Source of the DNA: Desulfarculales bacterium UBA696
Lineage (GTDB): Bacteria; Desulfobacterota; Syntrophobacteria; Syntrophobacterales; Syntrophobacteraceae
Length of the DNA stretch: 33,966 nt
Direction: 5' to 3'
NCBI GenBank assembly: GCA_002298995.1
Contig: DBMO01000019.1
Span: 1 to 33,966 of the forward strand
In this document: piece by piece, positions 16,841 through 25,514 of the stretch
Position numbering within the stretch: position 1 is the first letter of the stretch
Layout of the letters: each line of letters starts with the position of its first letter
The notes under the pieces: model-generated
Databases searched by the model: none
What the model saw: only the letters and a program-made list of their open reading frames with translations
What the model was told of the DNA's origin: nothing
Translations under genes and position numbers: made by a program

Positions 16841-17155
16841 CTAAGCAGCTTTGCGGGGTATAGCCGCTTCGTGGCAAATAGGCCTTCCCATCACTGTCAG
16901 GGGGAAGTTCCTGAATATCCTGGCCCCATCCACATCAATAACCCTGCAAACATCCGATTGCTTGCGATCTGCCAGTGTGATCTGAAAAAGCGAGCCATAC
17001 GAGCCCTTTACCATGTCTACCGGAACTTCCAGGGCGATGTATTTTGTGATTCCCTTCTCGCGAAGAGATTGGACAAGCTGGGGATCCTCGAACGAATCGC
17101 AGGCACTCAGAACCAATATGGCCCCGGTTCCGCTCATTATTACACCCGCTTTCAT
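16841..17155 (-). CDS. Conserved small cytosolic protein of unknown function
   Basis: A 104-aa soluble protein resembling a conserved family of short cytosolic proteins in anaerobes that begin MKAGVI-SGTGAILVL and carry the block DSFEDPQLVQSLREKGITKY. No biochemical role is known to me. The central VPVDMVKGSYG and LADRKQSD, then VIDVDGARIFRNFP, suggest a compact alpha/beta fold. I chose ATG 17155 over an upstream in-frame Met at 17206 because AAAGGGGTAAAG directly precedes 17155 and conservation begins there. Although SGTGAILVLSAC is hydrophobic, it looks like a buried strand rather than a signal peptide. Divergent from the cytochrome gene. Confidence 0.7.
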   Translation of the reverse strand: MKAGVIMSGTGAILVLSACDSFEDPQLVQSLREKGITKYIALEVPVDMVKGSYGSLFQITLADRKQSDVCRVIDVDGARIFRNFPLTVMGRPICHEAAIPRKAA

Positions 17156-17420
17156 CTTTACCCCTTTCTTGCTTTTGAATTCCATCCAAGAGCAAAGTGC
17201 GGACAAACGTACACACCTTCAAGGTAAGGAGAGGCCGGGAGGGGGGCAAGAATATTCAATAAACGCCCAAGATATTGAAAAAAGTGTGTTTTCAAGGTGA
17301 GTGCAGGTTTACGCGGGGCGGACAGGAACTTATTGTTTCCCGAAACGCATTGGAAACCTTTTTGTCCTCCAGGTGCGTGCAGATGCGCACCGTTGCTGGA
17401 CCTTTTACAAGGAGAAAATT

Positions 17421-17759
17421 ATGCGATTTGTGTTCCTGCCGATTCTGGCGCTTGTTTGCTGCTTTTGCTTTTTTCAACCGGGTAGTGCCTATGGTGAAAG
17501 ATCCGGAGCCGAGATTTTCGAATCCCTCAAGTGTGGCGCCTGCCATAAGCCCGATGTGGATTCGGCGGGGTTCTCCCTGGTCCAAATAGCAAAGGCGTAC
17601 CAGACAAAGGACAAGCTGGCCGGGTTCATGAAAAGCGGGTTCGAGCCGATAATGGAAAGCGAGAAAAAAGGTATGATGCGGGGCCAGATGCAAAAGCTTG
17701 CCGCGCTTGGGGAAGAAGAACGGGAAGCACTGGCCGGCTACATCCTGAGCTTTAAATAG
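17421..17759 (+). CDS. Small exported c-type cytochrome
   Basis: A 112-aa periplasmic monoheme cytochrome c, probably a soluble electron carrier. Residues 1-25 are a signal peptide (MRFVFLPILALVCCFCFF, cleavage near SAYG). One CGACH heme motif is at 38-42. The axial Met is probably in EKKGMMRGQM (residues 85, 86 or 90), as in class I cytochromes, with a C-terminal helix EEREALAGYILSFK packing on the heme. I chose ATG 17421 because AAGGAGAAAATT precedes it; an in-frame ATG at 17301 would add 40 residues without similarity. No redox partner gene is adjacent. It faces the FecR-domain gene. Confidence 0.87.
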   Translation: MRFVFLPILALVCCFCFFQPGSAYGERSGAEIFESLKCGACHKPDVDSAGFSLVQIAKAYQTKDKLAGFMKSGFEPIMESEKKGMMRGQMQKLAALGEEEREALAGYILSFK

Positions 17760-17890
17760 GGGCTGAGCCGCGGGCCGGGGATTCGGCCGTGGGGCATGGC
17801 ATTCGCCTTGTCCAATCTTGGGAGATGCGGTGGAGGTGAACTGGGGCATGTTGCCGAGTCGCCGAGCTGCCCGGAGGAGTTTTTGGTGCG

Positions 17891-17990
17891 AAATTCCCCT
17901 CCCTTGACGGGAGGGCCAGGGGAGGGTGTCGGAAAAGTCTGACGATTTCAGTCCCCTCCCCCGACCCCTCCCACAAGGGGAGGGGAGCTT
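17891..17990. repeat. Long imperfect inverted repeat rich in CCCCTCCC (REP/MITE-like)
   Basis: Arms of about 40 nt: GAAATTCCCCTCCC...GGGAGGG...GGGGAGGGTGTC on the left and the near reverse complement ending GGGGAGGGGAGCTTTTC on the right, with about 12 nt between. Each arm is itself partly palindromic. It lies between convergent genes (cytochrome and FecR protein), the usual site of such extragenic palindromes. No coding capacity. Confidence 0.7.
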
Positions 17991-18063
17991 TTCTCGATTC
18001 CGGCCTTAATTTTTCTCGATTCGCCTTTGGGCAACCAGCCCCATCGGTTCCCCCAACCGATTA

Positions 18064-20550
18064 CTATTGTCCGGGAACATACCCCGGCTCACCGGGCTTC
18101 TTCTTCTGCTGATTAGCCGGCGGTGTCTTTACCGGCGGTGCCGTCAGCACGGGCCGATTTATCTGCGGGGCAACCGGAGGCCGTGTAACCGGAGGCGCGT
18201 TAAGCTTTGGCTGCGTAACCGGAGCATTAAACCTTGGCTGGGTAACCGCGGGAGCAGTAAACCTTGGCTGGGTAACCGCGGGAGCAGTAAACCTCGGCTG
18301 CGTAACCGGGGCATTAAACTTTGGCTGTGTAACCGGAGGTGCGGTAAAGCGCGGCTGTGTAACCGCAGGCGCGGTAAACCTCGGCTGTGTAACCGAAGGA
18401 GAAGTAAACTTTGGCTGTGTAACCGAAGGCGCATTAAACTTCGGCTGCGTAACCGAAGGCGCGGTAATTCGCGGTTGCGTAACCGGAGCATTATAGCGGG
18501 GCTGCGTGGTCAAGGGAGCATTATAGCGCGGCCGAGTCGCCGAAGGAGAGTTTATCAGCGGCTGTGTGTTCAAGGTCTTTGGCTGCGTTCCCTGGAACGA
18601 CGGGCTGCTCGGCATGGTTCTCAACGTCGGCGCGGTCCCCTTGGGCATGGTTCCGCCCGTTGCCCCCGGCTGCATTACGCCTGCAGGAGTTTGGGTAGTC
18701 CCCGTGTTTCCCTTGAATGTCGGGGGAGGCAGCTGGGTTCGCGGCGAAGGAATTCCAGAAGGTCCTGTCACGGAGGGCTGCGTCAGCGGGGTTGCCGGCT
18801 TGAAAGCTGGAGGCGTGGGACGTCCCTGCAATGTCGGTTGCGTTACCGCTCCCGGTACGGTGTTGGTGAGGCCCGGAGCTACAGGTTTTACGCCGGAAGG
18901 CAAAGCCGTGCCCGGTAGTGCCGGGCGTCCTCCGGGCGCGCCGGTAAATGCCGGTGTGCTGATGGGCGCGGGCTTTGGATTTACTTTAATGTCGGCTGCT
19001 TTGAACTGAATCTGGTTTTTGGGAGCTGTCACCATATTGGACGGCACGATTTTATTCGTCACCTGGGGTGGTGGCAACTTAATCTGCTGCTGCAACTGGA
19101 GCGGGACCGAGGGAGCTTTGGCCGCAATTGCTTCCTGCTTTACCATTGCAGCGTTCATCCTCGGGGCCTGCTGAATCGCCAATTGATTGTGTTCAATTCT
19201 TTGCAGCACCTCCACATGCGGTTTGGCCGCTACCGCCATGGGCGTGAAGTTGTACCTGTTTGGAGCAGTGCTGTAGTTGGGTATGACAGTATTTATTGCC
19301 GGAGCGGTCCGGTAGTTGTTGATGATCATTGTCCTGTCGATATTTGCCACCTGGACCCTGCTGTAGTCGCGCACTCCCCAGAAATGGGTTTGAGGAACAA
19401 TTACCGCCGCACCGGCAAAGGCCAGCGCTCCCACGGTGATCGCGGCAACCGGGGCGGCCCCGATAACGACTGCCTGAGGTCCCCAGTGCCTGTGCGAGTA
19501 ATAGACTTCGGAGGGGGCAAGGGGTACCCAGCCAATGTTGGGGCCGCTCGATATCCAGGCCACACGGCCGGGATACCAGCCGTAGTCTATAACCGGGACC
19601 GCCGTCACCACCGCAACACGCGGGACGGGCGGCGCCCAGAACCACCTTCCGCCTATAATCACCCAGTTTCCGTAGTGATGGGTCACATATCCGAAAGGTT
19701 CATCGGGTACCCAGCACTGGTCGCCGTACCACTCGGTCCACCTGCCTACTGTAAAAGGCCGCCAGTCATCCGCAACATGAGTAGGCCGCCAATAATTCCG
19801 GTATTCGCCTTCGTAATAAACCCTTTCCCATTTTCCGTTTTGTTCGAATTCGTACGCGTCATCATGGAGTTGGGGCGGCAGGTAGGTTATCGAATCGCCT
19901 TTCACCTGTGTTCTTTTCGACCACAGGCTGTCCCTGGTGGCATTCCAGTCGTCCCAGGATGCGTCGACGGTCGAATCGCCCGCCGCGGCGCGGTCCGCGC
20001 TGGCGATTATCGAACCTGAACCTTGAGCGACCTCATATCTGGTGTTGGTTGCGTGGATGAATTCCACTTTGCCGTCCAGGGCCAGCACTTCAAGCGACTG
20101 GTCACCGACGTAGAGGTCGAACGAGGAACCGGGCTCGGAGAGGATATAACCATACGGGGTCGTTACCTTGAGCGCCGCATTGGGGCTCTTGTTGTAGAAT
20201 CGCGCAACTCCGGCGGCAACGTCCATATCGCAGATGTCGTTTTTGAGCACGATGAGCTGAATCTGGGTAGTTCCGCCTATGCGTGTCCAGATCCCGTTGG
20301 GCATGATGAACTCGCCCCGGCCCACCTGGTCTGAGTAGAGCGCATCGTTGATCCCGAACGGGGCGTCTTTTACCGTTGCCACCCAGTCCTTGTTGTCCGG
20401 TATATATCGAAGAACCTGGCCTTCGATATATCCTATCCGTCCTACCAGGATCGGTTCATCGACTGAGGCCGCAAAGGCGGGAATCGAAAAAGACAGGACA
20501 GCAAGAAAAAGCGCCAGGACCGGCCCAAATGATTTTCTATTGATACCCAT
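18064..20550 (-). CDS. Exported FecR-domain / DUF6600 protein with Pro/Thr-rich repeat tail
   Basis: An 828-aa secreted or envelope protein of unknown function. The start at ATG 20550 has GGAGG 4 nt upstream; the longer in-frame opening to 20625 has no signal. Residues 1-27 are a signal peptide (ending IPAFA-AS). Then a FecR-like beta region (about 60-190: VGRGEFIMPNGIWTRIGG, TPYGYILSEPGSSFDLYVGD), a Trp/Tyr-rich DUF6600 region (about 230-370: YWRPTHVADDWRPFTVGRW, WYPGRVAWISSGPNIGW), a short Ala/Gly/Val hydrophobic stretch, and from about 450 a long disordered Gln/Pro/Thr-rich part. The tail has about twelve VTQPRFTAP-type repeats and ends in a Lys-rich KKKPGEPGYVPGQ. No sigma factor or TonB receptor is adjacent, so the FecR fold here is probably not classical anti-sigma signalling. 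Confidence 0.75.
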   Translation of the reverse strand: MGINRKSFGPVLALFLAVLSFSIPAFAASVDEPILVGRIGYIEGQVLRYIPDNKDWVATVKDAPFGINDALYSDQVGRGEFIMPNGIWTRIGGTTQIQLIVLKNDICDMDVAAGVARFYNKSPNAALKVTTPYGYILSEPGSSFDLYVGDQSLEVLALDGKVEFIHATNTRYEVAQGSGSIIASADRAAAGDSTVDASWDDWNATRDSLWSKRTQVKGDSITYLPPQLHDDAYEFEQNGKWERVYYEGEYRNYWRPTHVADDWRPFTVGRWTEWYGDQCWVPDEPFGYVTHHYGNWVIIGGRWFWAPPVPRVAVVTAVPVIDYGWYPGRVAWISSGPNIGWVPLAPSEVYYSHRHWGPQAVVIGAAPVAAITVGALAFAGAAVIVPQTHFWGVRDYSRVQVANIDRTMIINNYRTAPAINTVIPNYSTAPNRYNFTPMAVAAKPHVEVLQRIEHNQLAIQQAPRMNAAMVKQEAIAAKAPSVPLQLQQQIKLPPPQVTNKIVPSNMVTAPKNQIQFKAADIKVNPKPAPISTPAFTGAPGGRPALPGTALPSGVKPVAPGLTNTVPGAVTQPTLQGRPTPPAFKPATPLTQPSVTGPSGIPSPRTQLPPPTFKGNTGTTQTPAGVMQPGATGGTMPKGTAPTLRTMPSSPSFQGTQPKTLNTQPLINSPSATRPRYNAPLTTQPRYNAPVTQPRITAPSVTQPKFNAPSVTQPKFTSPSVTQPRFTAPAVTQPRFTAPPVTQPKFNAPVTQPRFTAPAVTQPRFTAPAVTQPRFNAPVTQPKLNAPPVTRPPVAPQINRPVLTAPPVKTPPANQQKKKPGEPGYVPGQ
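18175..18535 (-). repeat. 27-30-nt coding repeats of the FecR/DUF6600 protein
   Basis: About twelve degenerate units encoding V-T-Q-P-(R/K)-(F/Y)-(T/N)-A-P-(A/S/P). Units vary between 9 and 10 codons, keeping frame. The repeats leave long stop-free frames on the opposite strand that are not genes. Confidence 0.9.
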
Positions 20551-20985
20551 ACTACCTCCCCATGAAAACGAACTCAGAGTTGATTCCCATTTTGCAGGAT
20601 AACTGCCCGGCGGGTCCGGGGTCAATCCCGCCGGTTTCCTGCATGGCCGGCCTTCCAGCCTGCCGCTAAAAACGCGTATATAATAACCGAAAAAAGTTAA
20701 ACGTGTGGTTTAACCTTATAAAATTTTACGCCACAGCATTCGGGCAATAACGGACATGCCGGGTAAGACGCCCGACGGGGGAATAGGGACGACAAGAAAC
20801 GATAAATACTGCTACTCATCATAAATATCTCTGAAAATATCACTAATCGTACGCGGTTTTTTTGCCGATTTTAATTTGAGGTCCAAGAATCTTTCCGGCC
20901 ATCATGCGAATAATAGAAGGATTAATTCTCCTGTGCTCGGTGTTGAAGCGCTTTCTGTTTGGCTCTGGGAAGGATTAATAGCCTG
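20551..20985. other. Divergent intergenic region between two exported-protein genes
   Basis: About 430 nt holding the promoters of the FecR-protein gene (minus) and the Kelch gene (plus). I see a perfect inverted repeat GTTAAAC-GTGTG-GTTTAAC (20696-20714) in AT-rich sequence, and a direct repeat GAAGGATTAAT (20916-20926 and 20969-20979), the second copy serving as the Kelch gene's ribosome-binding region. No RNA gene is evident. Confidence 0.5.
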
Positions 20986-22449
20986 ATGATACAAAAATTC
21001 AGCACTTTTGATCTGAACAGAAGGCCAGGATGGAGTCACTCAGGACTTTCCCTGGTCTTGGTGTTTCTGATCCTTGGAGCCTTTTCCCTTACCGTCAATG
21101 CACCCGCATTCGCCTGGACGACAACGGGAAGTCTGATAACTGGGCGGGCCGGCCATACGGCCACCTTGCTGCAAGACGGCAAAGTGCTTGTAGTTGGGGG
21201 ATATGAGGATGCTCTTTGGAGCGATTTTTCAAGCTGCGAAATCTATGATCCATCCACCGGAACCTGGACGGCAACCGGAAGCCTTGCCATTGCGCGAGAA
21301 TTTCCTACGGCTACACTCCTTCCGAATGGGAAGGTGCTGGTTACTGGAGGGTTCATCTACGGTGGGGGGTACACGTCGAGCTGCGAAATCTACGATCCAT
21401 CCACCGGCGTCTGGACGGCAGCGGGAAACCTATCGACTGGGCTCTATGGCCATACGGCTACACTCCTTCCAAACGGAAAGGTGTTGGTAGCTGGAGGGTA
21501 CAACGGAGCCAGCAGTACTTCGAGCTGCGAAATCTATGATCCATCCACCGGTGCATGGATGACAACAGGAAGTCTGATAACTGGACGGGACGGCCATACG
21601 GCAACACTACTTGCAAACGGGAAGGTGCTGGTAGCCGGAGGAGGCGATTTGCCCGATGCATCGATTTGCGAACTCTATGACTCCGCAACAGGTGTTTGGA
21701 CATCGACGGGCAAAATAATTACTGCACGTGCGGGTCACACTGCCACCAGGCTATTAAACGGCAAAGTGTTGGTGACGGGGGGGTGTTCCATTACCGCCTA
21801 TGATATTCCCGGTTGTGAGCTATACGATCCCAACACTGGGGCCTGGACTGTGGCCGGAAGCCTTGTCACCGGTCGTTCGATTCACACCGCCACGTTGTTG
21901 CCAAACGGAAAGGTGCTCGTGACAGGGGGATGGAGAGATATAGCTTTATCCAGTTGTGAAATTTATGATCCCTCAACTGGCGCATGGACAACAACCCAGA
22001 GCCTTAGCGCTGCTCGTTGGCGCCACGCGACCTCGCTCCTTTCGAACGGCATGGTGCTCGTATCCGGAGGGGTTTTGTCGGTGTTTAATCTCAATTCTAT
22101 TTCCGTCTGTGAGCTCTTTGATTCATCAATCACGGTCACCAGCCCCGGAACTCCTTCAGAGGTTAGTGCAAAGGCGGGGAACAGGCAGGCAACAGTTGCA
22201 TTCACTGCTCCTGAATTAGATGGCGGAAGTCCAATTACCTCATACACGGTGACATCGAACCCCGGAAACATTCAAAAATCCGGAGCAGCAAGCCCGATCA
22301 CAGTAACAGGCCTCACCAACGGGAAAACCTATACGTTCACGGTGACCGCCACCAACAAAATCGGCATTGGACAATCCTCGGCAGCCTCTAATCCGGTAAC
22401 ACCGGTTGACAAAGCATTAATGTCCTTTCTTTATCCCCTCCTCGATTAG
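20986..22449 (+). CDS. Exported seven-repeat Kelch protein with C-terminal fibronectin type III domain
   Basis: A 487-aa secreted or surface protein, probably a seven-bladed beta-propeller for binding. I chose ATG 20986 (AAGGA 11 nt upstream); a TTG at 20959 is possible in frame. Residues about 17-43 are a signal peptide (LSLVLVFLILGAF, cleavage near NAPAFA). Seven repeats of about 47 residues follow, each with TGSL-TGR-GHTATLL-NGKVLV-GG and SCEIYDPSTG-W, matching bacterial Kelch motifs (first Trp near 44, last repeat ending near 373). Then one fibronectin III domain (PSEVSAKAGNRQATVAF, SPITSYTVTSNPG, TGLTNGKTYTFTVTATN). There is no sorting signal beyond a short hydrophobic end (MSFLYPLLD). 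The repeats are very similar at DNA level (GGAAGGTGCTGGT), suggesting recent duplication. Confidence 0.85.
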   Translation: MIQKFSTFDLNRRPGWSHSGLSLVLVFLILGAFSLTVNAPAFAWTTTGSLITGRAGHTATLLQDGKVLVVGGYEDALWSDFSSCEIYDPSTGTWTATGSLAIAREFPTATLLPNGKVLVTGGFIYGGGYTSSCEIYDPSTGVWTAAGNLSTGLYGHTATLLPNGKVLVAGGYNGASSTSSCEIYDPSTGAWMTTGSLITGRDGHTATLLANGKVLVAGGGDLPDASICELYDSATGVWTSTGKIITARAGHTATRLLNGKVLVTGGCSITAYDIPGCELYDPNTGAWTVAGSLVTGRSIHTATLLPNGKVLVTGGWRDIALSSCEIYDPSTGAWTTTQSLSAARWRHATSLLSNGMVLVSGGVLSVFNLNSISVCELFDSSITVTSPGTPSEVSAKAGNRQATVAFTAPELDGGSPITSYTVTSNPGNIQKSGAASPITVTGLTNGKTYTFTVTATNKIGIGQSSAASNPVTPVDKALMSFLYPLLD

Positions 22450-22633
22450 ATTTGGCGCCCCTTCCGCCGACTTCGGCCTGGCGATCTGTACTTTCAATTT
22501 CATGGACCATCGATGTTTTCCTGTTCAAATCCGTAGGAAAATCACTCGGGCCGGTTTTAAGAATGCCGTTTCTTTCCACGCTGTTGGGCTGTTGGCTGGA
22601 ATTAGCTGAACTATCGCGCATGGGGCATTTCTA

Positions 22634-22662
22634 TTGACACTTGGCCGGCTAGAGGGAATAAA
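22634..22662 (+). promoter_or_regulatory. Consensus -35 promoter upstream of the GT87-like gene
   Basis: TTGACA (22634-22639), 17-nt spacer, AATAAA (22657-22662). It lies about 100 nt upstream of the start at 22765, with a hairpin in between. The rest of the 22450-22764 gap shows nothing coding. Confidence 0.45.
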
Positions 22663-22696
22663 GAGCAACACTCAAAATTGGTTTTTAAAAATTGAG

Positions 22697-22720
22697 GGCC
22701 CGCGGGAGCGGGGCCTTTTT
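22697..22720 (+). terminator. Hairpin plus T5 in the leader of the GT87-like gene
   Basis: GGCCCGC (22697-22703) pairs with GCGGGGCC (22708-22715) with one bulge, followed by TTTTT (22716-22720). It could end transcripts from the Kelch gene or act as an attenuator, since a promoter-like sequence lies just upstream. Confidence 0.55.
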
Positions 22721-22764
22721 GATAGTCCGGGCGTTTCCCGCGCGGCGGAGGGATTTTGCAGGGC

Positions 22765-23952
22765 ATGGATGTGGCAACTATACTTGGCGCCGGCGAAAAA
22801 CAGGGCAGGCGATATCTGATAGCCTCCGCCATTGCCTGGATTTTGCCTTTCCTGGCGGTTGCCGCGATGGTGGCGGCCGATCCGGCCAAGAATACCGTAA
22901 CTCCCGTCTATCACGCCGCGACAAGCGCATGGTGGGGGAGTCAGTCGTTATACACGTATGGTGCGCACCTCTATTTTTACTTCCCGCAGTTTGCAATCGT
23001 GTTCACGCCTTTCCACATGCTTCCGATGTGGCTGGGGGACAACCTGTGGCGGCTCATATCGATGGGACTGTTTGCCTGGGCCATCCGGCGGCTTGTGGGG
23101 TGCTTTGAATGGCGCGACTCTGAAAAAGTTTTTCTGATTTGTTCTCTCCTGGCGATATTGCCGTCGCTGGGAGCGTTGCGCTGCGGACAGGCCAATCTCA
23201 CTTTCGCGGCAGTCCTGGTTCACTTCGCGGTCTTTCTTGCAAAGGAGCGCTGGACGGCGGCCTCTTTTTGCATGATGGTGCTGCTGCTCCTGAAACCTAT
23301 TGCGCTGGCTCCCATGCTGCTCGCGCTGGTTATCTACCGGCCCATGGTGAGGTCGCTCTGCCTGTCGCTTGTCGTGTTTCTTGTTTTCCCATTTTTTTTC
23401 GGCTCCCCTGAATATGTCCTGAGCCAGTACCGCGAACTCGCCGGACGGCTGCTGACTTTTTCCGTCACGACAAACCATATTTTTGCGGACCTGAACGGAC
23501 TGCTGAGGACACTCGGAGTGCCGCTTACCGGAGCGGCGTCTCAGCTGGTGAGGCTTGCGGCCGGGCTGGCGACACTGGGGCTCTGGATCGCGGGGGCGAA
23601 AGGCACGGAAGAACCCAAGCGGGCCATGATTTTGCTCGCCCTTTCATCGGCCTACCTGATGGTTTTTAACCCGATGACCGAGGTGAACGGCTACGCGATT
23701 GCCGCGCCCGCGCTGGCGATTTTTGCGCTATATTACATGGAGATCGAGGTTCGCGCCGGGATTGCGTGGTGGCTGGTATTCGTGAATTCTTCCATTTCAT
23801 TTTTCCCGGAAATCTTTCGCCGGGTGGACGGTAATTTTGGTCTTTGGTGGGACCCGCTGGTGATGCTGATCTCGATGGGGCTGCTCGCCTGGGGGATTGC
23901 TGCAAAAAAGGTATTCAACGAAAAAAGCCGATCCGAAGCGGCGGCTACCTGA
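22765..23952 (+). CDS. GT87-like (DUF2029) polytopic mannosyltransferase-type protein
   Basis: An inner-membrane protein of about 395 aa with 9-11 TM helices resembling GT87/DUF2029 glycosyltransferases, which use polyprenyl-phosphate sugars on the outer face of the membrane. Supporting features are the loop after TM1 (PVYHAATSAWWGSQSLY), YFYFPQFAIVFTPFHMLP, ALRCGQANLTFAAVLVHF and LLLLKPIALAPMLLAL, the order typical of that family, and a late MVFNPMTEVNGYAI motif. Starts are possible at TTG 22756 (GGAGG 3 nt upstream) or ATG 22765 (12 nt); I use the ATG. The stop overlaps the convergent GT9 gene by 8 bp. The acceptor is unknown; it probably decorates an envelope glycan or lipid. Confidence 0.75.
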   Translation: MDVATILGAGEKQGRRYLIASAIAWILPFLAVAAMVAADPAKNTVTPVYHAATSAWWGSQSLYTYGAHLYFYFPQFAIVFTPFHMLPMWLGDNLWRLISMGLFAWAIRRLVGCFEWRDSEKVFLICSLLAILPSLGALRCGQANLTFAAVLVHFAVFLAKERWTAASFCMMVLLLLKPIALAPMLLALVIYRPMVRSLCLSLVVFLVFPFFFGSPEYVLSQYRELAGRLLTFSVTTNHIFADLNGLLRTLGVPLTGAASQLVRLAAGLATLGLWIAGAKGTEEPKRAMILLALSSAYLMVFNPMTEVNGYAIAAPALAIFALYYMEIEVRAGIAWWLVFVNSSISFFPEIFRRVDGNFGLWWDPLVMLISMGLLAWGIAAKKVFNEKSRSEAAAT

Positions 23953-25459
23953 TCAGCTTATCGGCATGCAGTTTAACGCCTGCCGCCATTTTGTCCAGAT
24001 CAACTCCGGCAAGACATTCCGGCAGGCCGACTCTTTGGTTTATATTTGTGCATTTGCTTTTCCAGCAGGGAGAGCAAGCGAGGTCCTCCCGGTAGAACTT
24101 GATCCCGTTGTCGTGGAGATCTATTTCCGTCCAGCATGATGTCCCGTACCACGAGATCGTATACAACCCAAGGGCGATCCCGATGTGGAGCGCCGAGGTG
24201 TCTCCGGTTATCATCCCGTCGCATGCCGCAATATAGAGAATCCCGCGCCGGAGGCCTTCAGTTGTTGGCGTTTCGATGACGCGGCACTTCACGCCTTCTG
24301 CCCTGCACCTGCCTGCGATTTCCGAATTTCGCCCGGTCTCCTGCTTTCCTCCGAGAAGCAAAACGGCAACCCCTTCCGCCGCTTCCCCAATTTTTCTGAT
24401 AAGGGCCACGTGCTGGTTGATAGTGAGCTTCTTGTTCGGGTAGATCTCTGAGCAGCCGGTATTGATGCCCACGGCATAAGCATCCGGTGATATGCCCACT
24501 GAGGCCCTGTACTCCGCGACAAACCTTTTCTCTTCGTCCGTCAGCACCAGCGTATAAGGGTCGCGGCGGTATTCCAGCCCCATGCTTTCGGCAAGAAGCT
24601 GCTGGCCGGTTTTCCGGTTGACCCGGAATTTCTCGAAATCATCTATGCCGAGCCTGTAGGCGTATTCTGCTTCGGGGTTGAAAAAAGTCACCTGCCCAAA
24701 TCCGTTCATGCCGTAGCCGCGCTTGTCGGAGCAGGATATTAGCTCGGCGACAGCGCACGATCTGCGGCCTTTATCAACCGAGATAAGCAGGTCGTAATCC
24801 CTATCCAGCAGATCGGCAACCGCGCTGTCGCCAAACGCAAAGGCCTGGTCAAGCAGGGGGTTGTGCCGGAGCACTTCTTTTGCGTAAGGCTCGGTTAGCC
24901 AGTGAATGTTTGAATCGGGCCGGGCTCTCTTTATGGCCGGAAGGATCGAGGTCGTCATCAAAACGTCCCCGAGGGCGTCCAGGTTTATAATGAGGATGCG
25001 ATGGCTGTTGCCGGGTCGTGCTTGATGGGGCCGCTCCCGCAGCTCTCTCAATTCACCGCCGAGCATGACAAACTTGCCTGCCGGCGGTCCTGAAAGCCGC
25101 TCGACAAGAGCATGCGTCAAAGGATCGTTGCCCGGCGCGTGAATGTGGTCGAACCGCATCACGTTCAGCATGCAGACTGTCTCGAATGATGCGGGAAACG
25201 CCAGGTCAACCAGGGGATGAGACGCAAAAAGGGAAACCTCTTCGGGGTGCACCACCGCGACGACCTGAGTGTGGGGGTGGTGGGCTTCCAGATTATTCAG
25301 CAAAGCAGGATCGTCAAGCATCCGGCCGGATCTTGCGGGACTCAGCAGCAGCCACTGAGAATCGAACGCGGAGCAATCATCGGAAATCCCGGTGCACAAC
25401 CTGTATGGCGCGCAAGGCCGGTATCCGGTAAATTTTCTACATTTTGGTATATGAATCAT
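23945..25459 (-). CDS. GT9 (ADP-heptose:LPS heptosyltransferase-like) protein with Cys-rich ends
   Basis: A cytoplasmic-face glycosyltransferase of the heptosyltransferase fold. I start at ATG 25459 (MIHIPKCRKFTGYRPC), which places it 55 nt after the sirtuin gene; the upstream frame overlaps that gene and is not conserved. Residues 1-150 are an extra N-terminal part with Cys7, Cys16 and Cys22. The GT9 N-domain begins at HRILIINLDALGDVLMTTSILPAI and the C-domain carries GINTGCSEIYPNKKL, LLLGGKQE and CDGMITGDTSALHIGIALG, the sugar-nucleotide site. The C-terminal LACSPCWKSKC resembles the Cys cluster of many Desulfobacterota GT9 proteins and may bind a metal together with the N-terminal Cys. It overlaps the convergent GT87-like gene by 8 bp and is probably co-transcribed with cobB. 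Confidence 0.85.
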   Translation of the reverse strand: MIHIPKCRKFTGYRPCAPYRLCTGISDDCSAFDSQWLLLSPARSGRMLDDPALLNNLEAHHPHTQVVAVVHPEEVSLFASHPLVDLAFPASFETVCMLNVMRFDHIHAPGNDPLTHALVERLSGPPAGKFVMLGGELRELRERPHQARPGNSHRILIINLDALGDVLMTTSILPAIKRARPDSNIHWLTEPYAKEVLRHNPLLDQAFAFGDSAVADLLDRDYDLLISVDKGRRSCAVAELISCSDKRGYGMNGFGQVTFFNPEAEYAYRLGIDDFEKFRVNRKTGQQLLAESMGLEYRRDPYTLVLTDEEKRFVAEYRASVGISPDAYAVGINTGCSEIYPNKKLTINQHVALIRKIGEAAEGVAVLLLGGKQETGRNSEIAGRCRAEGVKCRVIETPTTEGLRRGILYIAACDGMITGDTSALHIGIALGLYTISWYGTSCWTEIDLHDNGIKFYREDLACSPCWKSKCTNINQRVGLPECLAGVDLDKMAAGVKLHADKLIR

Positions 25460-25514
25460 TGAGCCTGTTGCCTGTTCGCCCCTCGTTTGTCTTATTTGCG
25501 CTCTCCGGTCTCTC

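Noticed and set aside
18175..18535. Regularly spaced repeats resembling a CRISPR array
   Set aside because: Units are degenerate, in frame and encode a decapeptide; there are no unique spacers and no cas genes.
18067..18918. Long plus-strand open frame rich in Arg (283 codons)
   Set aside because: It is the antisense of the Pro/Thr repeat tail of the FecR protein; stop-free only because of the repeat composition.
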